From positions 2,728,001-2,792,000 of the forward strand of contig CP079103.1 in assembly GCA_019285755.1 (NCBI GenBank): a DNA stretch of 64,000 nucleotides, written 5' to 3'. The notes beneath the pieces were generated by a model that was given only the letters and a program-made list of their open reading frames with translations, was not told the origin of the DNA and searched no databases. This DNA is from Chitinophaga sp. E66 (GTDB taxonomy: Bacteria; Bacteroidota; Bacteroidia; Chitinophagales; Chitinophagaceae). Positions within the stretch are counted from its first letter, which is position 1. Each line of letters starts with the position of its first letter. Of this stretch, positions 49,039 to 59,900 are shown piece after piece. Made by a program: the position numbers and the translations under genes.

Positions 49039-51473
49039 ATGCCCCGTTGGTTAAGAATTACCCTCATCTCCGCCGGTAGCCTCGTGGTACTGGTCATCGT
49101 ACTCTGGCTCATCCTGGCGCTCGTCATCCGTAGCCGCAAGGCCGAAATCCTCGCTGAGATCAGCAGCCAGCTGAGCGACCGCCTCAACGGACAGCTCACC
49201 ATCCGCGACATGGAGCCATCACTGGTCCGCAGTTTCCCGCAGATATCCGTCACCCTCAAAGACGTCATGCTCAAAGACAGCCTGTACGACCGCCACAAAC
49301 ATGCGCTGCTCGACCTGAAAGAAGTGTATGTAAAAGTCCACACTTTCGCCCTCATACGCAAACGCGTATCCATCCGCGAAGTGAGCCTGGAAAACGGGAA
49401 CATCTACCTCTTCACCGATACCCTCGGCTACTCCAACGGATACCTCCTCAAAGGCAAAGAACGTAAAGACTCCGCCAAAGCGAAAACCTCACCGGTCATT
49501 TCCGAGTTCACGCTCACCAATGTAAAGTTCACGCTGGAAAACCAGCAGAAATGGAAGATGTTCCGGCTAGACGTCAAGAAGCTCGAAGGCAGGATGACCA
49601 CCAACGATTCCGGCTGGCAGGCGCGCATAGAGCCGGAGATTCTCATCAACGACATGCAGTTCAACACCTCAAAGGGCAGCTACGCGAAAGACAAAACGCT
49701 CACCGGCCCCATGACCCTCGATTATTCTTCCGCCCACAAGATCCTCAGCATACCGCAACAGACCATCCGGTTCAACCAGCAGCCCGTGCAGTTGGAAGGC
49801 GCCTTCGTCTTTTCTGAAGCCCCGCCCGCATTCCGGCTCAATATCAAGGCAGACGCCATTCCCTTTAAATTCGCATCCACGCTCGTAACACCGAATATCT
49901 CCGCCAAACTTTCACCTATCGACTTTGAAAAGCCGCTGGACGTAGTGGCCGAGATCCGCGGGCATATGAAGTTCCGTGATACGCCCTACGTCCGCGTAAG
50001 CTGGGTAGTGCGCGACAACCGCCTCACCGGCGCCAACGTAGCCCTGGATAAAGTGAACTTCGACGGAGCTTTTCTCAATGAACTGGTACCCGGCGAAGGC
50101 CATAACGATGCTAATTCCCGGCTGAGCATCTACCGCTTCAACGCGGAATACGACAGCATCCCCGTAAAGGCAGATACCATCCGCGTCATCAACCTCCAGA
50201 AACCCGTGCTCACCGGCCGCTTCCGGTCAGACTTCCCGCTGGTGCGCCTGTCGCATGTGCTGGGAAGGCACCTGTTCAATTTCACGTCCGGACACGCGTC
50301 TGTAGACCTCCGCTACGCCGGCTCCTGGGACGCCAAAGATACCGTGCCCGGAGAACTGGAAGGCTCCGTTAAGATCCGCGACGGCGCATTTACCTACGTG
50401 CCCCGCAACATGACCGTCACCAATACCAGCGCTACGCTCGATTTTACCCAGGGACATCTCTACTTCAAAGACATCCACGCCCAGTCCGGCGCCAGCAAGG
50501 TAGATATGGACGGCAGCATCCTTAACATCCTCAACCTCTACTTCTCCGCGCCGGAAAAGTTACTGCTCAGCTGGAACGTCCGCAGCCCTATGATCAACCT
50601 TAACGAGTTCCAGTCGCTGCTGGGCAGAAGGGCAAAACACCAGTCACATGCCCAGGCAAGGCAAAAGAAACACATGCGCGCGAGGTTCGTCCGCCAGCTG
50701 GATACCATGCTGGAGCTGTCTACCGTACATATGCAGATAGATGTACAGAAGGTCCGCTACCGCCAGTTCAACGCCTCCAGCGTGAAAGCGGATGTACATA
50801 TGGCGCAGGACGGTATGCGGTTCAATAAGATAGGGCTGAATGCCGCCGGCGGGCAATGCTCCTCAGCGGCGCCATCCTTCAGCAGGCCAAAGGCGACCGC
50901 TTCAATGTGGACGCAGACATCCGGCAGGTGCAGGTAGATCAGTTATTCCATGCATTCGAGAACTTCGGGCAGGATGGCATCACCGCGCAGAATTTACGCG
51001 GGGTATTTTCCGCAAAAGCGAAAGTAACGGGCGGCATGAAAGAAGACATCAGCATCCAGCCCCATTCCATGAACGGCGCCGTTACCTTTACCCTCAGCCG
51101 TGGCGCCCTGCTCGATTTTAAGCCGCTGGTGAACGTTGGGAAATTCATCTTCCGCAAGCGGGATATGTCCAATATAACTTTCGAAAAGATCAGCAACACG
51201 CTCGATATCCGCGGCAACAAGATCTACATTCACCCCATGCTCATCGCCTCCAGCGTCTTAAACGTGGAAGTGGAAGGAACATATGGTATTCCCAAAGGCA
51301 CCGATATCAAACTGAAGGTACCGCTGCGCAACCCGAAGAAAGATGAACTGGTGACCGATACGGAAGAACTGAATAAACGCCGCAAGAGCGGTATCGTCAT
51401 CAACCTCCACGCGGTGGATGGCGATGACGGCAAAGTGAAACTGAAACTAGGGAAGGGGATTAACCCGGAATGA
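49039..51473 (+). CDS. AsmA-family envelope protein
   Basis: About 811 aa. An N-terminal TM anchor (RITLISAGSLVVLVIVLWLI) precedes an AsmA/chorein-type beta-rich domain: LNGQLTIRDMEPSLVRSFPQ, ISVTLKDVMLKDSLYD, then repeats such as PVLTGRFRSDFPLVRLSHVL and FNFTSGHASVDLRYAGSWD. The C-terminal part (LRGVFSAKAKVTGGMKEDIS, SNTLDIRGNKIYIHPMLIAS) matches the AsmA-like C domain. Such proteins span the periplasm and influence phospholipid transport to the outer membrane. One indel near 50850 splits it. Confidence 0.85.
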
Positions 51474-51572
51474 GGAAATTCAGCCACGCTGTAAAATGCT
51501 TACCGGCTGAAGATCAATGGGAAAGGTTTTTGCAGGTTATAGGTTTTAGGTAACCTGCTAAAATCAAGCATC

Positions 51573-52156
51573 ATGGAAAAACAATCATTGCAAAACAAGC
51601 AAGTAGCCGTACTGGTAGCCAACGGGTTCGAAGAATCCGAATTCACCGCACCCGTGGAAGCCCTGAAAAACGCAGGCGCACAGGTGACGGTCGTATCCCT
51701 CAAACCCGGTAAAGTGAAAGCATGGGCCGAAAAAGACTGGGGCGGAGAATACGAAGTGGACGAAACAGTGAAAAAGCTTCGTCCGAAAACTTCGACGCGC
51801 TGGTATTACCCGGCGGCGTCATGAACCCGGACCTGTTGCGCGTGAATGAAGAAGCCGTGCGATTCGTAAAAGGTTTCGTGGAAGAAGCCAAACCCATCGC
51901 CGCCATCTGCCACGGGCCCTGGACGCTCATCGAAGCCGGCGCGCTGCAGGGGCGTAAGGTAACTTCGTATCCTTCCATTAAAACGGACCTCATCAACGCC
52001 GGGGCCGACTGGTCAGATAAGGAAGTGGTGACAGACAACGGACTGGTAACCAGCCGCAGCCCGGAAGACCTGCCGGCATTCTGCGCCAAAATGATAGAAG
52101 AGATCGCCGAAGGCCAGCACCTCACCCGTAACCGGGGCATACATCAGCTGGGATAG
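51573..52156 (+). CDS. DJ-1/PfpI-family protein (YhbO-like)
   Basis: About 194 aa. VAVLVANGFEESEFTAPVEA with its conserved Glu, and the nucleophile elbow PIAAICHGPWTLIEAG with the reactive Cys, define the PfpI/DJ-1 type-1 glutamine-amidotransferase-like fold. VTDNGLVTSRSPEDLPAFC is the usual C-terminal block. One indel near 51775 breaks it. Family members act as stress-linked chaperones, glyoxalases or deglycases; the true substrate is debated. Confidence 0.88.
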
Positions 52157-52215
52157 GAGCGAACCCTGCCGTTGCCTGATGTGTTATAACGACAGCATCC
52201 ATCTCAAACCATCAT

Positions 52216-52969
52216 ATGAATCAAAATAACAACCGTCCCCGCGCGGGCACGCTCTACGAACAATCGACCGTCATCAACGTATCCAAAACCGGCAGGATCA
52301 TCTCCTCGGCGGCCGGCGCCTCCCTGGTGTACCTCGCCGTTTGCGGCATGAAGGAATCGCCCGTTAAGAACATTGGCCGCCTTCTTATAGGCGGATATCT
52401 GCTCTACAGGGGCCTTTCGGGCAACTGCCCGATCACCGCTGCCATAGACGATACCCACCGGCCCCGGCATACCCGCGCCGTTAACATCCGCACCTCCTGA
52501 TCGTGGCCCGCCCCGGGGCGAAGTGTACGCCTACTGGCGGCAGCTGAATAACCTGCCCCTGTTCATGGCGCACCTGCACGATGTGGAAGTGCTGGACAGC
52601 AAGCGATCTCACTGGACCATCAAGCTGGCCGGCAACGTAAAACTGGAGTGGGACGCGGAGATCACGGAAGACAAGCCCGGCGAAGAGCTGGCCTGGCGTT
52701 CTACGGAAGGCGCGGCCATCGCCAACGCGGGCAAAGTGCGCTTCCGCGACACGGAAGAGGACAGTACCGAAATCCTCGTCACCTTCACTTACCGGCCGCC
52801 GGCCGGGTTCGTAGGGGCGGGACTGGCAAGACTGATGAACCCTGCATTCGCGCAACTGGTGCGTCATGATATCATCCGTTTTAAGCAGCACTGGAAGAAA
52901 TTCCGCAGGCGGACAATACCGCGCACGGATGATATATTAAGAGCAAATCTCCGGATCACTAACCCATAA
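52216..52969 (+). CDS. YgaP-like TM segment fused to SRPBCC domain
   Basis: About 250 aa. The first ~90 residues form the DUF2892/YgaP-type membrane hairpin (VSKTGRIISSAAGASLVYLA, IGRLLIGGYLLYRGLSGNCP). After one indel near 52495 an SRPBCC/cyclase-like domain follows (RGEVYAYWRQLNNLPLFMAH, WDAEITEDKPGEELAWRS, VTFTYRPPAGFVGAGLARL). The combination is a known fusion in Bacteroidota and Proteobacteria. The ligand is unknown, probably a hydrophobic molecule. It follows the DJ-1 gene by 59 bp, suggesting a shared stress role. Confidence 0.8.
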
Positions 52970-52970
52970 G

Positions 52971-53005
52971 AAAATGGCTGTCTCCAAAGGAAACAGCCAT
53001 TTTTC
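52971..53005 (+). terminator. Terminator after the SRPBCC gene
   Basis: AAAATGGCTGTCTCC pairs with GGAAACAGCCATTTT with one mismatch across an AAAG loop, followed by T. Confidence 0.85.
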
Positions 53006-53029
53006 GTGTAATCCCGAACATCCTGTATG

Positions 53030-53277
53030 CTATGGCCTGAAAGTGCGGAATGTGTCTGGCCGCGGCGTGTTGGACGTATCCTCGCGCTCCTTGCGGTCTT
53101 TCTTTTTCTTCTTTTTCGGCGTGGTATCGCCCGGTTCCATGGGCACGGTGTCTGTCCAGTGGATAGACGGGCCGGATCCTGAAGCGGCGTTCAGCCCGCC
53201 GTTGTTACTCCAGGCTTGGCTCATCGCTACCACCACGAAGGCGATGATGAGGCTCAGGGAGTGATCGTCGATTTCAT
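53030..53277 (-). CDS. Small exported lysine-rich protein
   Basis: About 81 aa. From the ATG at 53277 (MKSTIT), with one indel near 53255, it reads HSLSLIIAFVVVAMSQAW, a signal peptide or TM anchor. Then come GPSIHWTDTVPMEPGDTTP, a KKKKKK run and a basic tail. Unknown family. The A-run encoding Lys is itself prone to sequencing error. Confidence 0.45.
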
Positions 53278-53324
53278 GTGCGTGATGTTTAGGTGATCAA
53301 ATTATGGATATGGCTAATAGAGGG

Positions 53325-53561
53325 CTAATAGATCTTGTAACTGCGGACTACATCTTCCCACCGCTCTTCTTCTTCCGTTTCGTCGTCGTGGACGGTACGG
53401 GTATCGTTTGAGCCGGGGTCGCGGTCGTTTTCGATGTACTCATCAGCCTGAGGGTCTTCCGGCCATCTTTCTTCCTCTCCGCCGGGTTTAAAGTCGGTGT
53501 TAAGGGGATTGGTGTTCCGGGCAGGCGTCCGTTTGTCCTGCGGGTTGTTTTGATGTTGCAT
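53325..53561 (-). CDS. Small acidic protein, 78 aa
   Basis: Intact. Highly charged and probably disordered: MQHQNNPQDKRTPARNTNPL, then PGGEEERWPEDPQADEYIEN, and a Glu-rich stretch before ERWEDVVRSYKIY. No domain recognised. The conserved-looking C terminus suggests a short binding motif. Confidence 0.5.
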   Translation of the reverse strand: MQHQNNPQDKRTPARNTNPLNTDFKPGGEEERWPEDPQADEYIENDRDPGSNDTRTVHDDETEEEERWEDVVRSYKIY

Positions 53562-53695
53562 GGCTTAACGGTTTTTATGGTGATACATTTTCCATAAAAG
53601 GGGCAAAGACCGGTCCATGCGGTTTGAGAAGTAACAGCAGGAAAAGGTAGGGCGGAGCCGGTACACACTGTGTAATTGGCTCTACTGACGGGGAA

Positions 53696-54511
53696 TCAGG
53701 GCAATAGTTGTTTGCTGCGGAGCGCGTCCAACAGCTTTAGGATCAGCTGGTGCCGTGCTTTGTTGAAAGACACGTCTGTCCGGTTACTGATCCATAAAGA
53801 CACCATCAGTTTCAGGTTCGTGCCTTCGATGTTCTCGAACCAGACTTCCGGGGCCTTTTTCACAGTGCCGGATTTAAGTTGGTTAACGACGCTCATGGCT
53901 GTTTTGATGAGATCGTCCAACACCGGCGCGGGGTCTTTGGCCAGCGGGATGAGGAAATGCAGTTCTATTTTCCGTTCGGTGGTGAGGGAATGGTTGATGA
54001 TCGGTTTCTGAAATATGTCCTTATTGGGGATGATGAGGTGCTGCCCGTCTGACGTACGCATGGTGGTGGAGCGGAACTGGATGTTCTCCACCGTGCCGGT
54101 GAAGCCGTTCGTTTCGATGACGTGCCCGGTATCAAAGGGTTTGCGGAAGGTGATGTAAATGCCGGATATGAAGTTGGACGTGAGGTCCTGGAAGGCGAAG
54201 CCCAGGGCCAGGCCGATGATCCCGGCGCCGGCCAGGAGGGAGGACACGGCTTTATCCAGCTTCAGGACCTCCAGCGCGGAGAAGAGCCCCACGGCAAAAA
54301 TGATGAAATACGTGACGCCCGCGAACAGGTTGCTGATGGCCTGCTTGTGCGACAAGCGGCAGGAGAGTTTGTAGATCAGGTTCCGAGCGAGCCGGGCCAA
54401 CAGGTAGAAGATCAGGAAAATGACCACGGCCAGTGCCAGGTTGGGGAGCATTTTTATGGCGGCCTGCCCCCAACGGTTTAGTTTATCGAATATAAGGTTT
54501 GTCCATTCCAT
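53696..54511 (-). CDS. Small-conductance mechanosensitive channel (MscS family)
   Basis: Intact, 271 aa from the ATG at 54511. Three TM helices: NLALAVVIFLIFYLLARLA, GVTYFIIFAVGLFSALEVL and the pore-lining GAGIIGLALGFAFQDLTSNF. The MscS beta domain follows (FDTGHVIETNGFTGTVENIQ, TSDGQHLIIPNKDIFQKPII), then an alpha/beta C terminus. Opens under membrane tension to release solutes on osmotic downshift. Confidence 0.92.
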   Translation of the reverse strand: MEWTNLIFDKLNRWGQAAIKMLPNLALAVVIFLIFYLLARLARNLIYKLSCRLSHKQAISNLFAGVTYFIIFAVGLFSALEVLKLDKAVSSLLAGAGIIGLALGFAFQDLTSNFISGIYITFRKPFDTGHVIETNGFTGTVENIQFRSTTMRTSDGQHLIIPNKDIFQKPIINHSLTTERKIELHFLIPLAKDPAPVLDDLIKTAMSVVNQLKSGTVKKAPEVWFENIEGTNLKLMVSLWISNRTDVSFNKARHQLILKLLDALRSKQLLP

Positions 54512-54634
54512 GCCGGAAAGGATACAAATACTGCACCACAGCCGTAAAAAGGCCCGCCTCCTTGCCGGAAGCGGGCCGCCCTTGGTTCCCGGCGTCACCG
54601 GCCGGGAAGTATGTCATATTATCTTGGGAAACGC

Positions 54635-55215
54635 CTAGAAACGTCCCGCAATACCGATCTTGATCCAGGTTACGTCGTACCCTACTTCAGAATACACACC
54701 GAACCCTTTCGTGAAGAAGTAACGGGCGCCTGCAATGAAACCGATGTGGAAGTCTGTATCTTTAAAATTCCAGTTCACGTCGCCATAATCGGCCCTGCCG
54801 TTATACTTATTGCTCGTGAAGCGCGCGCCCAGCTGCAGAGCGCCGTACAGATCGAGGTTTTTACTTTGATGAGGTCATTGTTCAGGTGATAAGCGCCGCG
54901 TAATGCGATCACGGAAGTGTTATGCTTCCATTTGCGGTTTACTTCCACATCCTCGTAATCTAACTCGGTGAATTGGCTTTTGGTGGACCGGTAAGAAGCC
55001 GTGATCCCGGCACCGAAGTAACCCGGCCCCACCTTGAAGGGCAGGATGCGCTCATAAGTAAAGTTGAGGGTCGGCATACCTTTGAGGTCGCCATATCCGG
55101 CTGTACTGTAGGTGGTTCCAAAACCGATGCCGGCCTGTACTACATTCTTTTGATCCTGGGCGAATGCGCCACCGATGGTCATGCTAAGCAGAAGAGCTGA
55201 AACTAATTTTTTCAT
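54635..55215 (-). CDS. Outer-membrane beta-barrel protein
   Basis: About 193 aa with signal peptide (VSALLLSMTIGGAFAQ). The mature part is a series of amphipathic strands (VVQAGIGFGTTYSTAGYGDL, GPGYFGAGITASYRS, VIALRGAYHLNN). After an indel near 54855 it continues FTSNKYNGRADYGDVNWNF, FIAGARYFFTKGFGVYSEVG and ends KIGIAGRF with the C-terminal Phe of outer-membrane barrels. Probably an 8-stranded porin-like barrel (OmpW/PorT-like). Confidence 0.8.
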
Positions 55216-55384
55216 GTTGTTCAAATGGTTTCGTGAATTGACGTTTTTGGGATTCGGCTGCAAAAATATGGCTGTGAACCAATGTAAATATCCGTAGCCC
55301 TACCTATTTTAAAAATTGAGTAGTTCCCACATGCCCCGGTAGTAGTACGCAGATACACTGCGCACGATGCCGTATATTTGCGGC

Positions 55385-56756
55385 ATGTACGCGATAGTAG
55401 ACATCGAAACCACAGGCGGCCACGCCAGCGCGGGGAAGATCACCGAGGTAGCCATATTCCTGCACGACGGCATGCAGATCACCGGCCGGTACGAGACGCT
55501 GGTCAACCCCGGCATCCCCATTCCCCGGTACATCCAGGCGCTGACGGGCATCACCGACGAGATGGTCGAAAACGCGCCCCTGTTCGAAGACATCGCCGAA
55601 CATGTCTTTAACCTCCTCCAGGGCCAGATCTTCATCGCGCATAACGTCAACTTCGACTATTCCTTCCTCCGCCACGAGCTGGACCATTGCGGCTACAAGC
55701 TCCAGGCAAAGAAACTCTGCACCGTACGCCTCAGCCGCAAGGTGTTCCCGGCTTCCCGTCGTACAGCCTCGGCAACCTCTGCCGCCAGCTGAATATCGGC
55801 ATCACCAACCGCCACCGCGCCTCCGGAGACGCTTCGGCTACCGTCCGCCTCTTCGAAATGCTCCTCTCGGCAGACAAGGCCGGCGCCATCGCCCAGGCCC
55901 TCAGCGCCCGGTCCAAAGACAAATGGCTGCCGCTCCACCTGTCTCAGGAGTATGTGGACGATCTGCCCGGGACACCCGGCGTATATTATTTCCATAACGA
56001 AAAAGGGAAGGTCGTGTACGTGGGCAAAGCCCGGAACATCCGTAAGCGGGTGACCAGCCACTTCACCGGCAACAGCGCCGGCCGCCAGCGGCAGGAGTTC
56101 CTCCGCAACATCCATAGCATCACCTTTGAGAAGACCGGCACCGAGCTCATGGCCTTCATCCTGGAATCCATCGAGATCCGCAGGCTCTGGCCGCAATATA
56201 ACGCTGCCCAGAAGCGCATCGAGTCCAAATTCGGGTTCTATACGTTCGAGGACCAGCAGGGATACCTGCGCCTGGCCATCGAAAAGAGAAGAAAACACAC
56301 CACGCCGGTGTTCGCCTTCAACCTCCTGGCCGAAGGCCACAGCATGCTGCGCCAATTGATCCGCGAGTTCGCGCTTTGCCCGAAGCTCTGCTTCCTGCAG
56401 ACCAGCCCCGAGCCCTGCACCGGGCTGGAAGACAAATCCTGCAAAGGGGCCTGTGAGAAGAAGGAAAAGCCCGCCAAATACAACCTGCGGGTCCAGGAAG
56501 CCATCGCGCACCTCCAGTCCCAGCAACCCTCGTTCCTCATCCTGGACGCCGGCCGTCAGGCCACCGAGCAAAGTTGCATCCTCATGGAAAAAGGGAAGTT
56601 CTACGGCATGGGGTACGTCCCCGCGACGTAGCGGTCTCCGACACTACCATGTTGAAAGACTGGCTCACCCAATACCCCGAAAACGAATTCATCCTGAATC
56701 TTTTACGCACCTACGCCACCAACAACGCCGGCAGACTGGTGGAGATGCCAGCTTAA
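55385..56756 (+). CDS. DnaQ-like exonuclease fused to UvrC-type GIY-YIG nuclease
   Basis: About 457 aa. Residues 1-160 form a DEDDh exonuclease (YAIVDIETTGG, FIAHNVNFDYSFLRHEL, HRASGDASATVRLFE). The middle is a GIY-YIG domain (GVYYFHNEKGKVVYVGKARN, HIRKR-type IRKRVTSHF, FILESIEIRRLWPQYNAAQ). The tail contains a Cys cluster (CLE-type SPEPCTGLEDKSCKGACEKK). This fusion is the Cho/UvrC-like repair nuclease found in many Bacteroidota and Actinobacteria. Indels lie near 55755 and 56625. It is divergent from the barrel gene. Confidence 0.88.
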
Positions 56757-56767
56757 CCGCTCCATCT

Positions 56768-56943
56768 GATACGGTACCAATGCGATATCTATACCAGGTC
56801 AATACGAAGGTATTACGAAAGCAATACGGTTCCAATACGGTCCTAATACGGTCCTAATACGGTTACAATACGGTTACAATACGGTTACAATACGGTTAGA
56901 CTACGGTTTTAATACGGTTTCAATACGGTTACAATACGGTTAG
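56768..56943. repeat. Array of sixteen 11-bp tandem units (AATACGGTTAC type)
   Basis: The consensus AATACGGTTAC repeats in strict 11-bp register. Units 6-16 (56823-56943) are near identical: AATACGGTTCC, AATACGGTCCT twice, AATACGGTTAC three times, AATACGGTTAG, ACTACGGTTTT, AATACGGTTTC, AATACGGTTAC, AATACGGTTAG. Units 1-5 (56768-56822) are degenerate but keep the spacing. It starts 11 bp after the stop of the GIY-YIG gene and ends 55 bp before the stop of the convergent helicase gene. Confidence 0.9.
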
Positions 56944-56998
56944 ATGACAATTGCCGGGCATAATCCCCGATTTCATGACAATTCGCCCAACTAAGTAG

Positions 56999-59900
56999 TT
57001 ACCCTCCAGACAGCTCCCGCCAACCCGTTGCCTTTTTATCGGCAATGGCCTTTTCCTTCTCTTTTTCGGCGTCCGCATCATTAATGCAGGTCTTGACCTC
57101 AATTTGTCCTTTCGTGCCGGATTTACCGTACCTGATGAAGATTTTGGCGCCGTTGGCGGTGATCTCCCAGAACTTCTCCTGTTTGCCCTCGCCGCTCAGG
57201 AGGCGGACAGTCCCCTCCGGCAACAGCTCTTCGGCAGTAACAACGGTACCACTGGCGGAGGATGGCTTACCCAGGCGCTTCAGGATATCGCCGATCACCT
57301 TTTCCGGTTCGGACAGCCAATCTTTGGCGTAAACGGTCATCGTCCGCCAGCCGAACGTCTCCATGACCGCCGGGCGCTGGTAGTATTGCTCCAGCACATT
57401 GTCATGCTGGTACCAGGCCTCATCGTCTACCTGGATCCCCAGGGCATATTGCGCGTCTTCAGGCTTCGCCTTCACGGCCAGCGAGCAGCGGAACCCGCTC
57501 TGGCCCACTTGCTCGGCTACGGTAATGCCTTCTTTCTCCAGCGCTTCGCGTATTTCCTGCAGCACTACGGTGTCGCCGCTGCGGAAGCGCCCCTGTGGAC
57601 GGGCGGTCGTAAGGCCATCGAGAACGGTGCGGGCCTGCTTCATATTGCCGGCGCTCACCTGCTCGGCATATTGCAGGAAGCGGGACAGGAAGTTAGCCCC
57701 GGGGTTATAGAGGTTGGTGATCTGTTCGTGTTTGATGGAGCTGACGATCGCCATGTGGCGGCGGGCGCGGCTAAAGATCACGTTCAGGCGTTTTTCACCG
57801 CCCTTCTTGTTGATGGGGCCGAAGTGCATGGACATCTTCCCGCGGGCGTCAGGCGCATAGCAGACGCTCATGATGATGATATCGCGCTCATCGCCCTGCA
57901 CATTCTCCAGGTTCTTGACGAACAGGCCGGTGAACTGACCGTTTTCCGTGCGGGCTTGTGCTTCTTCGAGGAGATCATCGAACGTGGGGTCTTGCCCGGC
58001 GAGCGTATCGAGTGCGGTGTTGATAGCGTTTTGTTGCTCCTGGCTGAATGCCACGATGCCGATGGAATCTTTGGTCCGCTTCGATAACAGCTCCCTGACG
58101 AGATGTGCGATATAAGTAGCTTCGGCGATATTTCCGCGTTTGGCGTATATGCCCTGCGCGATATGATGGAAACTGATGCTGCGGTCGAACAGGGTTTTGA
58201 TGTTGAACATCGCGTCTGACGGTTGCGCTACGCTGATGGTGGGGCGTTGGGCAGCATGTTCGCTACGGTCAGGAATCGTAAGCAGCGCGGCATCGTAGAA
58301 TGCGTGGTTACTGTAACTGATAAGCGTTTCGAAGTGAGAACGGTAGTGCCAGCCCAGCAGGTAACTGTTCATTTTGCGGGCGCCTTGCGTGAGCAGGCTG
58401 TCGGCATCTGTACTCAGCAGCTCATCGTCGGCAGCGTCAGCGCCGAGGTCGTCGGGATCGCCGGTGCGGGCGGAGAAGAAATCCGTTGGCGGCATTTGTT
58501 TTCGTCGCCCACGATGATGGTCTGCGGCGCACGGTATAATGCCGGAACGCCTTCTTCCAGAGTGATCTGGGAAGCCTCGTCGAAGATCACCGCGTCGAAG
58601 AAGGGTTGATCCAGGGGAAAGGCATCGCTCACGCTGAGGGGGCTCATCAGCCAGATGGGCTTAAGATCCAGCAGCACGCGGCCGCTGGCGCGGGAGCAGA
58701 GTTCCCGGATGCTCTTGTAGCGCATGCTTTTGGAAAACTCATTCTCCAAAATGCGGCGGCCTTCCATGTAGGTCTCATCAGCTTTCTGGCTGCGCTGCAC
58801 GTTGTCGAGGAACTGCCGGCGGATGTTGGCGCGGATATATGCCGCGTTCAGTTGCAACAGTTCCCCGTAGCAATGCTTTACCGTGGCCACGGCCTGTTCC
58901 ACGTTATGCGCACTGGTTTGCGCGAAGGCTTTATTGGAGCGGTATAATTGCCGGAGGGATTTGCCTGCCATGCCGGCTTCCAGTTCTCCGGGCGTCCAGG
59001 GAGGCGGCGGAGCGCGGATTTGAAGGCGGCGGGCAGTGATGTGTAATTACCCAGCACAGGCAGGAGCTCTTCCAGTGCGGGGGCATTGAGGCGGATGCCT
59101 TCCAGCAGGTCGGCCAGGTCGCCGAAAGGCTGGGGGCAGGGTCTGCCAGCGTTTGCGACAGCAGCGTTTCCAGCTTCAGTAACGGCTCCTGCAATGCGGA
59201 TAAAGTACGCACGGTTTCCGCCGCCTGCGGGTGATGGAGGAGGTATTGGAGGGAGGGCTCATGCAACTTCCCGCGGAGCCTTTCCACCGCCAGCCAGGTC
59301 ATTTCCAGTTGTGCTATGCGATAATCCGTTTCGAGCGATTGCCGCGCGCGCTGCGCCGTAGCCGCCGCTTCGTATTCCTGTAGCAGCTGCGCTAAAAGAG
59401 ACACAGCGGTAGGAGGAACGGCACGGGCGGAGAAATCATACGCCGCTTTCAGCGTTTTGCTGAGCCTGCGCCATCTGCCGGATAGGAAGCGCCAGAAGGA
59501 ATCCTCGTGCCGGCGGGCCACTTCCAGCCCCGCCATGGTATCCTCCACGGACAGCTTCCTGTGCCAGCCCGTATTTTGCGCGGCCGCTTCCTCGGCCGCT
59601 TTCTGTAATTGTTTTACTTCCGCATAGCGCATTTCAAATGCCTGCGCATCGGGATGCGCCGGGTCCACCAACCGCAAAAGCCCCGCACTGGCCAAAGGCA
59701 ACAGCAAGGTAGCCTGCAACGCGAGCGATTTCAGCTCATCCAGCCGGGTAGCATGTTCGCGGGCGGATCGTAGTGTTTCCACGAGTGCGATGGCATCCCC
59801 GGTCTGCTGGCGGAGGGTATTGATCGGTTGAGGGAAGCGAAGATGGCTTCGTTCACGCGGCTCAGGGGTGACTGGCAAACACGGGCTCCGCGCCGGTTTC

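Noticed and set aside
55693..56571. Long minus-strand open frame (292 codons) opposite the DnaQ/GIY-YIG gene
   Set aside because: The opposite strand encodes unmistakable exonuclease and GIY-YIG motifs; the antisense frame shows none.
56768..56943. Possible CRISPR array
   Set aside because: The units are 11 bp and directly tandem, without spacers of 30 bp or more, and no cas genes are nearby.
57104..58087. Long plus-strand open frame (327 codons) inside the helicase gene
   Set aside because: It is antisense to clear helicase and nuclease-like motifs and has no recognisable domain; GC-rich antisense frames are expected.
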